A stretch of DNA of 61,817 nt, taken from the NCBI GenBank assembly GCA_027030425.1, contig JALVEW010000084.1:1-61817 (forward strand). Reading direction: 5' to 3'. Positions 44,222 through 52,508 of the stretch are shown piece after piece. Position 1 is the stretch's first letter, and each line of letters opens with the position of its first letter. The DNA comes from Sedimenticola sp. (lineage in GTDB: Bacteria; Pseudomonadota; Gammaproteobacteria; Chromatiales; Chromatiaceae). The notes under the pieces are model-generated. The model saw only the letters and a program-made list of their open reading frames with translations, did not search any database and had not been told where the DNA came from. The position numbers and the translations under genes are program-made.

Positions 44222-45859
44222 ATGAGTAGACCAATGTCCAGGTTACACAGAAAAAGTCAGAAGCCCAACAGACAGGTCATATCACTGGAAATTTCTCCGA
44301 CACACAAGGAATCGGAAGAAGACGCACGCATGAAAGACGACGCCCGGTATTTCCAGGAAATTCTCACACGCCTGATCTTTGCGGCAAACGGCTGGGATAG
44401 TGAACTGGACAGCATGCTGGCCCCTCTCCAGGAACAGTTACGCACAAGCGCTGAACTGCCGAATCTCAAGGATGTATCTGAAAAACTGTACAGATTCCTG
44501 ATGCAGGCCAGCAACAACAAGTCCGTCCGCACCGAAAAAATGGGGGAGCTGCTTTCGAACTTCCTGGAAAAACTGACCCTGCCAGCAGAACTACAGAAGA
44601 GTTTCGACAGGATTGTAGAGGACAGCGCCACGGCCCGCTCCAATGAGGAGGTCGCTGCTGCACTGGAAGCCTGCCTGCCCATTCTGAACCAGGCCCTTGC
44701 GCGGGAAAAAACCAAGCCTGCCACCTCCCGGCAGCCCCGGCAAAAGGGAGGGCTGTTTTCCTCGATATTCAAGGGCGCCGAGGACGACAGTAATCCAGGT
44801 TCAGTAGATGCCGAACTGCTGGCAGATATCCAGGAAAAGCTGCTACGGCTGCTGGACGACCTGTGCACGCCGGCAGAACTGGAAGATCAGGTCGATGACC
44901 TCAAGGCCATTCTGGGAAACAATTTCCGCGTCGAGCATGTCCCCCAGGTCATTTCTGGCATCAGCAATCTTGTCCATGACATAAGAGGCGTGGTAAACCG
45001 CGAGCGTAAGGGGCTGGAAGACTTCCTGGAACAGCTGATGAGCAGACTGTCCCTCATTGACGGGGCAATTGCAGAATCAAGTGAAAGCAACCGGGCCATA
45101 CACGAATGTCATCACAAGCTTGAAGAAGATATTGAGGAACAGGCCTGTGATATCGAATCCCAGGCAAGGAGTGCAACAGACCTGGGCCAGCTGAAACTGC
45201 TGGTGCAGGATCGCGTGGACGCCATACGCAGTCATATGGAGGCCTATCGCAGCCAGGAACAAGAACTGATCCAGGCGGCCGAAGAGAAAACGGAACGGCT
45301 GGTACAGCGGCTCAACGAGCTGGAAGCCGAAACCGAGGAACTGCGACAGAAAGTCAGCTCCCATTCCCTCCAGGCACTTACAGACACTCTGACAGGCATC
45401 CCCAATCGTTATGCCTACGAGGAAAGACTGAACCAGGAATACACACGCTGGAAACGCTACAACCAGCCCCTTTCCCTCATGATCGTCGATATAGACAACT
45501 TCAAGCACATCAACGACAAGTACGGGCATCGCGCTGGTGACAAGGCGCTCAGGATCATTGCCAACCAGCTGCAGAAAATGACCAGGGAAACCGACCTCAT
45601 CGCTCGTTACGGCGGTGACGAATTCGTGCTGCTGCTGCCGGAGACTACTTCCAAGGGTGCCATGCGCATAGCGGAGAAACTGCTGGATACCATCGAGAGC
45701 TGCGCCTTCCACTTCCGGGAAAAGAAGGTCACCATAACCATTTCCTGCGGTATCAGTGAATTCAAGGAAGGAGACACCCCCGCGGACGCATTCGAACGGG
45801 CTGACCAGGCCCTGTACAAATCCAAGCATAGGGGACGCAATCAGTCTCACTCCGGATAG
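44222..45859 (+). CDS. Diguanylate cyclase with long helical N-terminal region
   Basis: Protein of 545 residues, no membrane segment. The N-terminal 375 residues are helical with two related-looking acidic halves and a coiled coil (about 300-385), similar in style to the DGCcoil region of DgcP-type cyclases. The GGDEF domain (about 388-540) begins TDTLTGIPNRYAYEERL; the signature is an intact GGDEF at 464-468, with I-site RETD at 455-458, so synthesis of c-di-GMP with product inhibition is expected. The start is uncertain: ATG 44222 and 44234 both lack a clear ribosome site. Transcribed with a FliA-type promoter between flgN and pomA, so it probably feeds c-di-GMP into motor or surface control. 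Confidence 0.93.
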   Translation: MSRPMSRLHRKSQKPNRQVISLEISPTHKESEEDARMKDDARYFQEILTRLIFAANGWDSELDSMLAPLQEQLRTSAELPNLKDVSEKLYRFLMQASNNKSVRTEKMGELLSNFLEKLTLPAELQKSFDRIVEDSATARSNEEVAAALEACLPILNQALAREKTKPATSRQPRQKGGLFSSIFKGAEDDSNPGSVDAELLADIQEKLLRLLDDLCTPAELEDQVDDLKAILGNNFRVEHVPQVISGISNLVHDIRGVVNRERKGLEDFLEQLMSRLSLIDGAIAESSESNRAIHECHHKLEEDIEEQACDIESQARSATDLGQLKLLVQDRVDAIRSHMEAYRSQEQELIQAAEEKTERLVQRLNELEAETEELRQKVSSHSLQALTDTLTGIPNRYAYEERLNQEYTRWKRYNQPLSLMIVDIDNFKHINDKYGHRAGDKALRIIANQLQKMTRETDLIARYGGDEFVLLLPETTSKGAMRIAEKLLDTIESCAFHFREKKVTITISCGISEFKEGDTPADAFERADQALYKSKHRGRNQSHSG

Positions 45860-45871
45860 ACACTGAAGCCT

Positions 45872-45887
45872 GCTGCGCTGGCGCAGC
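45872..45887 (+). terminator. Short GC hairpin after the cyclase gene
   Basis: GCTGCGC and GCGCAGC form a tight stem 13 bases after the stop codon. No T-run follows, so termination is uncertain. The rest of the gap up to the pomA promoter holds no gene. Confidence 0.3.
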
Positions 45888-46020
45888 CATTCCGGGTACC
45901 GGATATCTGCCCGGGAAGCTCCCATGAACTCCACTTGCCGGACCACTAAACATATCGCCCTCAGCCGCCCTGCCTCTCCGCTGCTTGTTTCAACAGTCCA
46001 TCACTATTCACCATTCCGGC

Positions 46021-46047
46021 TAAAGAAATCAGCCGGACAACCGACAT
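46021..46047 (+). promoter_or_regulatory. Sigma-28-like promoter of pomAB
   Basis: TAAAGAAA, 11 bases, ACCGACAT: 5 of 8 at each box, spacing exact. Expected start near 46055, about 90 bases before pomA. FliA control of stator genes is the usual pattern. Confidence 0.5.
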
Positions 46048-46146
46048 TCTACACATGAAGAACAGCTGCTGGCCAAGTTCAGGAACGACGTACCTCACAT
46101 CAACCCGGCAAGCCTGTACCTTCCACTTATACAGGAGACACAGAAT

Positions 46147-46905
46147 ATGGATCTGGCAACCCTAATTGGGCTCATAGGCGCATTCGCCGCCATAGCCGTC
46201 TCTATCATGCTGGGTGGTGATTTCGGCATGTTCATCAACGTTCCCGGCCTGATGATCGTCGTGGGAGGAACCCTCATGGTGACCTTGATGAAGTTCCCCC
46301 TGTCCCTGACCCTGGGCGCATTCAAGGTGGCAGGAAAGGCGTTCATCTACAAGTCACAAAAACCCACGGAACTCATCGAGCAGAGCGTGGAGCTGGCAAA
46401 CATCGCCCGCAAGGAAGGCCTGCTGGGACTGGAGCAGGTCGAAGTGGAAAACAAGTTTCTGAAAAAGGGAATAGAACTGCTGGTGGACGGTCATGATTCC
46501 GAATTCGTGAGAAAGGTGCTGGGACAGGACATCAACCTGGCCATCGAGCGAAATGAAGATGGCATCAACATCTTCAAGGCCATCGGTGACGTGGCTCCCG
46601 CCATGGGGATGATTGGCACCCTGATCGGCCTGGTGCAGATGATGTCCAACATGGACGATCCCAAGGCACTTGGCCCCGCCATGGCGGTAGCCCTGCTTAC
46701 CACCTTCTACGGCGCGGTCATTGCCAACGCCCTTGCCCTGCCCATTGCCGACAAGCTTGCTCATCGCAACAAGGAAGAGCGGATCAACAAATCCATGATC
46801 CTTGAAGGTGTCAGCGCCATCCAGGAAGGTCTGAATCCGAGGGTGATAGAAGGCATGCTGCAGACATACCTTCCGGATGGAGAAAGCTCCAACGAGGCAG
46901 CCTGA
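46147..46905 (+). CDS. pomA: Flagellar stator protein PomA/MotA
   Basis: Protein of 252 residues with four membrane segments (about 4-22, 32-50, 150-172, 182-202). The start MDLATLIGLIGAFAAIAVSIMLGGDFGMF and length match the PomA branch (about 253) rather than enteric MotA (295). The cytoplasmic loop with charged residues facing FliG lies about 55-145; the third segment carries GDVAPAMGMIGTLIGLVQMM. PomA-type stators usually use sodium ions; the ion here is inferred, not shown. AGGAGA ribosome site. Confidence 0.94.
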   Translation: MDLATLIGLIGAFAAIAVSIMLGGDFGMFINVPGLMIVVGGTLMVTLMKFPLSLTLGAFKVAGKAFIYKSQKPTELIEQSVELANIARKEGLLGLEQVEVENKFLKKGIELLVDGHDSEFVRKVLGQDINLAIERNEDGINIFKAIGDVAPAMGMIGTLIGLVQMMSNMDDPKALGPAMAVALLTTFYGAVIANALALPIADKLAHRNKEERINKSMILEGVSAIQEGLNPRVIEGMLQTYLPDGESSNEAA

Positions 46906-46945
46906 GCATTGATGGCAACAACGAACAGCCCGCGAGGAGACATTC

Positions 46946-47842
46946 ATGAGTGACAACTGCGAAACACAGAAATGCCCCGAAGGCATCCCCATGTGGGTGA
47001 TGACCTTTGCGGATCTGATGTCGCTGCTGCTCGCCTTCTTCGTTCTGCTGTTTTCTTTCTCCGAAATGGACGCGCAGAAATACAAGCAGGTGGCCGGTTC
47101 CATGAGCGAGGCCTTTGGCGTGCAACGGCAGGTCAAGGTCAAGGACCCTCCCAAGGGTATCAATGTCATTGCCAGGGAATTTTCACCGGGAAGAACCCAG
47201 CCGACTCCCCTGAACCAGGTTCGCCAGTCCACGGCGGATGACTACATGCAGTTTCCCGTACTGGGAAGAAACAACGAAAAGCGGAAATCGGATCTGGAAA
47301 AGGAAGGTGAAAAAATCAAGATCGCGCTGAAGGAAGAAATCGAGAAAGGATTGATCGAGGTGAGCATAGAGGACCAGAAGATTGTCATCCGCATCCAGGA
47401 GAAAGGTTCTTTTCCTTCTGGCAGCGCCCAAATGATCGAGCCTTTCAAAGAGGTCATCACGAAAATCAACAAGGCCATACAGCACAGCAATGGAAAGATA
47501 GTGGTTTCCGGGCATACTGACAATCTTCCCATCCACAACTCGCAGTTCCGTTCTAACTGGGAACTTTCCGCTTCCCGGGCGGTTACCGTATTGCACGAAT
47601 TGAGCAAGAACAGCAGCATCAACAAGGAAAGATTCGAAATCAAGGCTTATGCCGATACACGCCCCCTGGCGCCCAACGACACGCCATCCAACCGTGCCAA
47701 GAACCGGCGCGTGGAAGTCGCCCTGGTGTATGGGGAAGACAAGATAGTTGATCCCCCGCTTCCCTCACCTGGCGCCGACGAAGTAAACGGCTCCGGCAAG
47801 CCGGCTTCCGATGCTGAACCAAATACATCAACAGGCAAATGA
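46946..47842 (+). CDS. pomB: Flagellar stator protein PomB/MotB
   Basis: Protein of 298 residues. One membrane segment (about 18-38, MTFADLMSLLLAFFVLLFSF) with the ion-binding Asp at 23. A plug/linker region and a C-terminal OmpA-like peptidoglycan domain (about 150-270) with VVSGHTDN and the NWELSASRA and NRAKNRRVEV motifs follow. It anchors the stator to the cell wall. GAGGAGA ribosome site; it follows pomA by 40 bases and is followed by the PilZ gene. Confidence 0.95.
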   Translation: MSDNCETQKCPEGIPMWVMTFADLMSLLLAFFVLLFSFSEMDAQKYKQVAGSMSEAFGVQRQVKVKDPPKGINVIAREFSPGRTQPTPLNQVRQSTADDYMQFPVLGRNNEKRKSDLEKEGEKIKIALKEEIEKGLIEVSIEDQKIVIRIQEKGSFPSGSAQMIEPFKEVITKINKAIQHSNGKIVVSGHTDNLPIHNSQFRSNWELSASRAVTVLHELSKNSSINKERFEIKAYADTRPLAPNDTPSNRAKNRRVEVALVYGEDKIVDPPLPSPGADEVNGSGKPASDAEPNTSTGK

Positions 47843-47853
47843 GGACCAGAAAA

Positions 47854-48468
47854 ATGGAACCGTCTTGCGACAAGAACCCTGAACGACGAAGTTTTCTCCG
47901 CATCGCCGACCAGGTCATATTGAAATACCGCAAGGTAACGGATCTTCAGGCTCTGCCGGGAACTGACCGTCCATCCCCGGACATCAGCAGTTTCACTATC
48001 AAGGCACGTTTTTTTGCCATAAACCAGAAACTGCGGCCAGCCCGCAGCAAGCTGGAACAGCATTCCAAAGAGCTTGCCGCCTATCTCAAGGCGATAGATG
48101 AAAAGCTGGACCTCCTCGCCGACCTTGCCTTCGAAACGGAACATGATCTCATCGACATGCCCACCCGTCAGGTCAGCCTCAGCGCGGGGGGAACTTCCTT
48201 CCATGCCGAAAAGCCACTTGAACTGGGCAGCTTGCTGGAACTCTGGTTGCTGCTGCTGCCTTCCCATGCAGGCATAGTCACCTATGCAAAGGTGGTCTAC
48301 TGCAAACGCAATCAGGCTCCAAAAGATGAGCGTTATCCCTACAAGATTGGCGTGGAATTCAGGAACATGCGTGAAGAGGACATGGACCTGATCATTTGTC
48401 ATGTACTGAGAAAAGAAGCAGACGAGCGGCGGCGCATGGCCCAAAAGAACATGAAGGATGGCGTGTAA
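47854..48468 (+). CDS. PilZ protein with a long helical insertion
   Basis: Protein of 204 residues. The RxxxR motif of PilZ is present at 12-16 (RSFLR), but the second motif reads SLSAGG (108-113), with Ser in place of the usual Asp/Asn of [D/N]xSxxG. The two are about 90 residues apart because of an inserted helical pair (about 45-95, heptad-like), where ordinary PilZ domains have only 20-30. This recalls tetrameric PilZ proteins described from Xanthomonas. c-di-GMP binding is therefore uncertain. The start at 47854 follows GAGGA; an ATG at 47839 overlaps the pomB stop. Its place after the stator genes suggests motor braking or stator control. Confidence 0.85.
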   Translation: MEPSCDKNPERRSFLRIADQVILKYRKVTDLQALPGTDRPSPDISSFTIKARFFAINQKLRPARSKLEQHSKELAAYLKAIDEKLDLLADLAFETEHDLIDMPTRQVSLSAGGTSFHAEKPLELGSLLELWLLLLPSHAGIVTYAKVVYCKRNQAPKDERYPYKIGVEFRNMREEDMDLIICHVLRKEADERRRMAQKNMKDGV

Positions 48469-48520
48469 ACGATGACCCACACCCCCGGGCGATCCTGCAA
48501 GCCTACGACCGGAAATCTCC

Positions 48521-50041
48521 TCAAACAGCCTTGGGGCGGTTCAGGCCGTACTTGCGCATCTTTTCCGTCAAAGTGGTTCTGCGCAATCCAAGCAGCTTGG
48601 CCGCATGAGCGATGACGCCATTGGTCTCTTCCAGGGCCTGGGTAATCAGCTGCATTTCGATTTCCGATATGTAGGATTTCATATCCAGCCCTTGGGAAGG
48701 AATTCGTGGCGCCCGCACGGCTGGTTCGGAAACCGCCGGCACATCCTGGTGCCTGGATTCAGCAAAAAACTCCAGCTGCAGCTCATTGTCATCCCCACCT
48801 GCGCTGCCGCCGCGATACTTGCTCGGCAGGTCATGCACCTGCACCAAGCTATTGGGGTACTGAATTGCCAGGCGTTCGATAAGATTCGCCAGTTCCCGCA
48901 CGTTCCCGGGCCAGGAATATTCAGACAGGGCTTTTATTGCCTGGGTGGAAAAGTCCACCGAGCATTTTTTCTCATATTCCAGGCGTTCATTGAGCTGCCC
49001 GATAAGCAGGGGAATATCCTCGATGCGCTCCCTGAGGGGAGGAAGGTTGATAGGAAAGACCTCCAGCCGGTAGAACAGATCCTCACGGAACTTGCCGTCT
49101 GCAATCATGCTCTCCAGGTTACAGTTGGTTGCCGCAACGATACGCACATCCGCCTTGATCTGGCGTGTGCCGCCCACCCGCTCAAAAGTGCGTTCCTCCA
49201 GCACACGCAAAAGCTTGACCTGCATATCCATCGGCATATCACCGATTTCGTCCAGAAACAGAGTGCCGCCTTCCGCCAGCGCAAAACGGCCATCCCTCGC
49301 CGTCAAGGCCCCGGTGAAAGCGCCCTTTTCATGTCCAAACAGTTCCGACTCCAGAAGGTCACGCGGAATGGCGCCGCAGTTTACCGGCACGAACGGCTTT
49401 CCCCAGCGCTTTGAATGATAGTGAATATTCCGGGCCACAACCTCCTTGCCCGTTCCCGACTCGCCCAGAATCAGCACATTGGCATCCGTTGGGCCCGCCT
49501 GTTCGATTTCCCGGCGGATTTTCTGGATCGCCGGACTGCGCCCGGTCAGGCTGCGAAACAGGTGAGCAGGCCTTTTCGATGCCTGCTTCTGCCGGGTGCC
49601 ATGGGATCTTGCGCGCTCCAGCGCTTGAGAAAACTCGGCCTGAACCAGTGGCAAGCAAATCGTAATCCACTCTGGTGGATAGAAAAGCACCAGAGTGTCT
49701 TTCTCCTTCTGCGGTGGTTCGTAAAGGACAATGGGCAAAATGGCTGGCGCCACGCTGGACAGCAGCTGAATAAGTTTCTTTTGTTCAGCTTCAGAAAGAT
49801 CCCCGGTAATGATGACCGTCAGAAACCGGCGGCGTTCCAGTTGAAGTTTCAATTCATCAAGGCCAAAGGCTTCCGTAAAACGGTGCCCAAGAAAACAGAG
49901 TACTGCTTCAAGATTGTCCACTTTATTCTTGTCGTGGGCATAAACAAGAATATGCTCCCTGCTGCCAGCATCCGAATCTGCTTCATCAGCTCCCTGCCTG
50001 CATGGCGCAGCAGAATCTGTTTTGGTCAACGTTCCATCCAT
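48521..50041 (-). CDS. fleQ: Master flagellar regulator FleQ/FlrA
   Basis: Sigma-54 activator of 506 residues from ATG 50041 (after AAAGGA). The N-terminal FleQ domain (about 25-140) is receiver-like but has no clear phospho-acceptor site. LFRS (161-164) matches the c-di-GMP-binding motif of Pseudomonas FleQ. AAA+ domain: Walker A GESGTGKE (193-200), GAFTGA (240-245), Walker B FLDEIGD (about 262-268). C-terminal Fis-type helix-turn-helix GVIAHAAKLLGLRRTTLTEKMRKYGL. FleQ starts the flagellar cascade and, in Pseudomonas, switches matrix genes with c-di-GMP and FlhG/FleN. It is alone on the minus strand, convergent with the PilZ gene. Confidence 0.96.
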   Translation of the reverse strand: MDGTLTKTDSAAPCRQGADEADSDAGSREHILVYAHDKNKVDNLEAVLCFLGHRFTEAFGLDELKLQLERRRFLTVIITGDLSEAEQKKLIQLLSSVAPAILPIVLYEPPQKEKDTLVLFYPPEWITICLPLVQAEFSQALERARSHGTRQKQASKRPAHLFRSLTGRSPAIQKIRREIEQAGPTDANVLILGESGTGKEVVARNIHYHSKRWGKPFVPVNCGAIPRDLLESELFGHEKGAFTGALTARDGRFALAEGGTLFLDEIGDMPMDMQVKLLRVLEERTFERVGGTRQIKADVRIVAATNCNLESMIADGKFREDLFYRLEVFPINLPPLRERIEDIPLLIGQLNERLEYEKKCSVDFSTQAIKALSEYSWPGNVRELANLIERLAIQYPNSLVQVHDLPSKYRGGSAGGDDNELQLEFFAESRHQDVPAVSEPAVRAPRIPSQGLDMKSYISEIEMQLITQALEETNGVIAHAAKLLGLRRTTLTEKMRKYGLNRPKAV

Positions 50042-50205
50042 ATTACAGTTCCTTTGTTTTTCATCAGATTTGTCAATCTCATGGAAATCCACCCGTCATG
50101 GTGGAACCCACTTCCGGCTCGGTAACAAATGCCCTGTCGCCTTCTACTATGATTTTTCGGCTACTTGTCGAACCAGTTGAATCACAGTTGCATGTATTAC
50201 TGAGG

Positions 50206-50238
50206 ATTATAATATAAACGAAACAAGCAAGCGGTCAA
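50206..50238 (-). promoter_or_regulatory. Sigma-70-type promoter of fleQ
   Basis: Minus strand TTGACC (50238-50233), 18 bases, TATTAT (50214-50209), with TATATT at 16-base spacing as an alternative. The -35 box is part of a FleQ-like repeat. The leader to fleQ would be about 160 bases. Confidence 0.6.
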
Positions 50239-50270
50239 GAAAACTTGTCAAACAGCGTCAACAAATTGAC
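50234..50270 (-). promoter_or_regulatory. Two FleQ-type boxes over the fleQ promoter
   Basis: GTCAACAAATTGAC (50257-50270) matches the FleQ consensus GTCAATAAATTGAC at 13 of 14 positions. A looser repeat GTCAAGAAAACTTGTC (50234-50249) overlaps the -35 box. Their position suggests autorepression. The rest of 50271-50473, before the LysR gene, holds no gene. Confidence 0.6.
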
Positions 50271-50473
50271 ACTTTTCTGCCCCTGATCAACCAGACCACG
50301 ACCCATTAAGTCATTCTTCGCATATGATCTTGCACCCTGCAGACAACCACACACGGGACGCAATTACACCGCGAGACACTGATTTTCTGTACGGCAATCA
50401 ACTGCCCATTCCAACCAGATAATATCTATCTTATGTTACATAATAACCAGACTTTTTATTAGGAATATCTAAA

Positions 50474-51334
50474 GTGGATTTCAACAGTCTTCAGGCGTTT
50501 CTTGCGGTAGCGGAAACGGGGTCCTTTTCCCGCGCAGCCCAGCGCCTGTACCTGACACAGCCTGCCGTGAGCAAGCGACTCGCCACCCTCGAAGACGAAC
50601 TCGGCCTGACTCTGTTCGACCGGGTCGGGCGCCGCGTCAGCCTGACCCATGCGGGTGAGGTGCTTCTGCCGCACGCCCGGGAACTGCTGCTTCAGGCTCA
50701 GGACCTGAAGCACCTGGCCAGTGAACTGACGGAGGAGGTTTCCGGCCCCCTGGTACTTGGCACCAGTCACCATATCGGTCTGCACCGCCTGCCTGATGTC
50801 CTGCGCCACTATCGCAACGCCTATCCCGACGTGCAGCTTGACATCCGTTTCATGGATTCCGAGGCCGCCTGCCGTTCGGTGGAAAAGGGGGACCTGGAAG
50901 TGGCTATCGTCACCCTGCCCAACAACCCGCCGGATAACCTGCGGACCCGGGAGCTTTGGCAGGACGAACTCTGTTTTGTCGCGGCGCCGGAACACGAACT
51001 GGCGGGCACAGAACAGCTTTCACTGAAGCAACTGACTCGCTTTCCAGCGGTGCTTCCCGGGCCAACCACCTATACCCGCAGTATACTGGAGGAAGCACTG
51101 AGAAAGCAGCATCTCGACATAACGCTGGGAATGTCCACCAACTACATGGAAACCCTGAAGATGCTCGCGGAAATCAACCTCGGATGGAGCCTGTTACCGC
51201 GCACCATGCTGGGCCACAGCAAGCTTGTGATTCTGCCGGTGAAACTCAAGCTGAAGCGCTCCCTTGGGTTGGTCACCCACACCGGGCGAATTCTTTCCAA
51301 CCCGGCCCAGGCCCTGATTTCATGCCTGCCCTGA
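50474..51334 (+). CDS. LysR-family regulator (CysB/MetR-like fold)
   Basis: Protein of 286 residues from a GTG start. Winged helix-turn-helix at 1-60 (FNSLQAFLAVAETGSFSRAAQRLYLTQPAVSKRLATLEDELGL) and a two-lobed effector domain (about 88-285). It lacks cues to a specific ligand. An AGGA precedes the start with slightly long spacing. The stop overlaps the next gene by 13 bases. LysR regulators usually control a neighbouring divergent gene; here the divergent gene is fleQ, about 430 bases away, but no evidence ties them. Confidence 0.9.
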   Translation: MDFNSLQAFLAVAETGSFSRAAQRLYLTQPAVSKRLATLEDELGLTLFDRVGRRVSLTHAGEVLLPHARELLLQAQDLKHLASELTEEVSGPLVLGTSHHIGLHRLPDVLRHYRNAYPDVQLDIRFMDSEAACRSVEKGDLEVAIVTLPNNPPDNLRTRELWQDELCFVAAPEHELAGTEQLSLKQLTRFPAVLPGPTTYTRSILEEALRKQHLDITLGMSTNYMETLKMLAEINLGWSLLPRTMLGHSKLVILPVKLKLKRSLGLVTHTGRILSNPAQALISCLP

Positions 51335-52242
51335 AACCCGTCATCATCAGCTGCCTGGCAGGGGTGTTGCTTGCCGCCTGTACCGGCCTGGCCGGCCAGA
51401 GTGAAAAGCTGGCCTGTCAGCCCATAGACTCAGACCTTCCCTGGGGCGCCCTGTCCGGCCTCGCGGCAGACACTCAGCCCCCCTATCGCCTGTATGCCGT
51501 GCACGACCACAATCTTTCCCCTCCGGAAATACTTGTTATGGACACTTCCGGCCCCAAAGCCGTGATCACGCATTCCCTGCCGGTTACTCTTGACGGCAGG
51601 TCCCCTGCCCTCGACCTGGAGGGGATAGCTCGTCGTCCCTCCGGAGGATTCTGGCTGGTTTCGGAAGGAAAGCCCGCGGCGGGAAAGCCCAATCTTCTCC
51701 TGCGGGTCGATGAGGAAGGAAAGATTGAACAGGAAATTCCCCTTCCTCCCGGCATGGCCGGATACAGAGTCAAGGCGGGCCTGGAAGGCGTATCCGCCTG
51801 GAGCAGTGGGAACAGGGAACGCGTGGCCGTGGTCTTCCAGCGGCGCTGGAAAGATGACCCCAGAGGCCAGGTGAAAATCGGCCTGTACAGCCCCGCGGGT
51901 CGTCGCTGGCAATTCTTCCGCTATCCGCTGGACGCTCCCAAAGGCACGGGATTGTCCGCCGTGAGCTTCCTGCCCGACGGCAGCGTTGCCGTTCTGGAAC
52001 GGGACAACAGGCCCTTTCACAAGGCCAGGATCAAGCGAATCTACCGCATACGCCTTCCCCGCTCATCCACCACGATTCCGCTGCTCAATAAAGAACTGCT
52101 GGTCGACCTGCTCTCCCGGCATCCGCCACAGTGTGGTAACAATGGCAAGCTGGAAGGAATGACGGTTGTCGGTAACAGACTATACCTGGTGGCCGACGAC
52201 GATGGTGACGGCACATCCATGTTGCTGCGAACCACCCTGTAA
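51322..52242 (+). CDS. Esterase-like/phytase-like lipoprotein
   Basis: Protein of 306 residues with a lipoprotein signal (hydrophobic VIISCLAGVLLAAC, lipobox LAAC, Cys at about 18). The rest is rich in beta strands with family features of the phytase-like beta-propeller group (LSGLAAD near the start, LDLEGIARRPSGGFWLVSEG, LEGMTVVGNRLYLVADDDGDGTSMLL at the end). The substrate is unknown; the family name does not prove phytase activity. The start is the ATG overlapping the LysR gene; a longer frame upstream is a shadow of that gene. Confidence 0.82.
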   Translation: MPALKPVIISCLAGVLLAACTGLAGQSEKLACQPIDSDLPWGALSGLAADTQPPYRLYAVHDHNLSPPEILVMDTSGPKAVITHSLPVTLDGRSPALDLEGIARRPSGGFWLVSEGKPAAGKPNLLLRVDEEGKIEQEIPLPPGMAGYRVKAGLEGVSAWSSGNRERVAVVFQRRWKDDPRGQVKIGLYSPAGRRWQFFRYPLDAPKGTGLSAVSFLPDGSVAVLERDNRPFHKARIKRIYRIRLPRSSTTIPLLNKELLVDLLSRHPPQCGNNGKLEGMTVVGNRLYLVADDDGDGTSMLLRTTL

Positions 52243-52302
52243 CCCTGTGTGCCCACTTCCCATGGAACAGTTTACGGTTTGGGTCTATGCTCTTGGGAAG
52301 TG

Positions 52303-52418
52303 CTGATAAAAGCCATCCTTGGCTTTATCAGAACTCACCACGCCGCAAACGCGGTTTGCGGCTTGTTCCAAAATCAATGGCTTACCGCTACTGATTTTAC
52401 TGGCACCTCCTTGTGCCA
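52303..52418. repeat. Multi-hairpin intergenic element, relative of 34424-34581
   Basis: Four stem-loops in 116 bases: CTGATAAAAGCCA/TGGCTTTATCAG, GCCGCAAAC/GTTTGCGGC, AAAATCA/TGATTTT and TGGCAC/GTGCCA. Read on the minus strand it shares GGCACAAGGAGGTGCC (15 of 16 with the other element), AAACCGCGTTT and GTGGTG in the same order. Remaining bases of 52243-52508 hold no supported gene. Confidence 0.65.
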
Positions 52419-52508
52419 CAGGAAGGCCTGAATTTTTCAGATCTTCCCTTGATTGACCACCCCTGATAACAAACTGGACAGACAAGACCGCACGGCGCGA
52501 GAGGCAGG

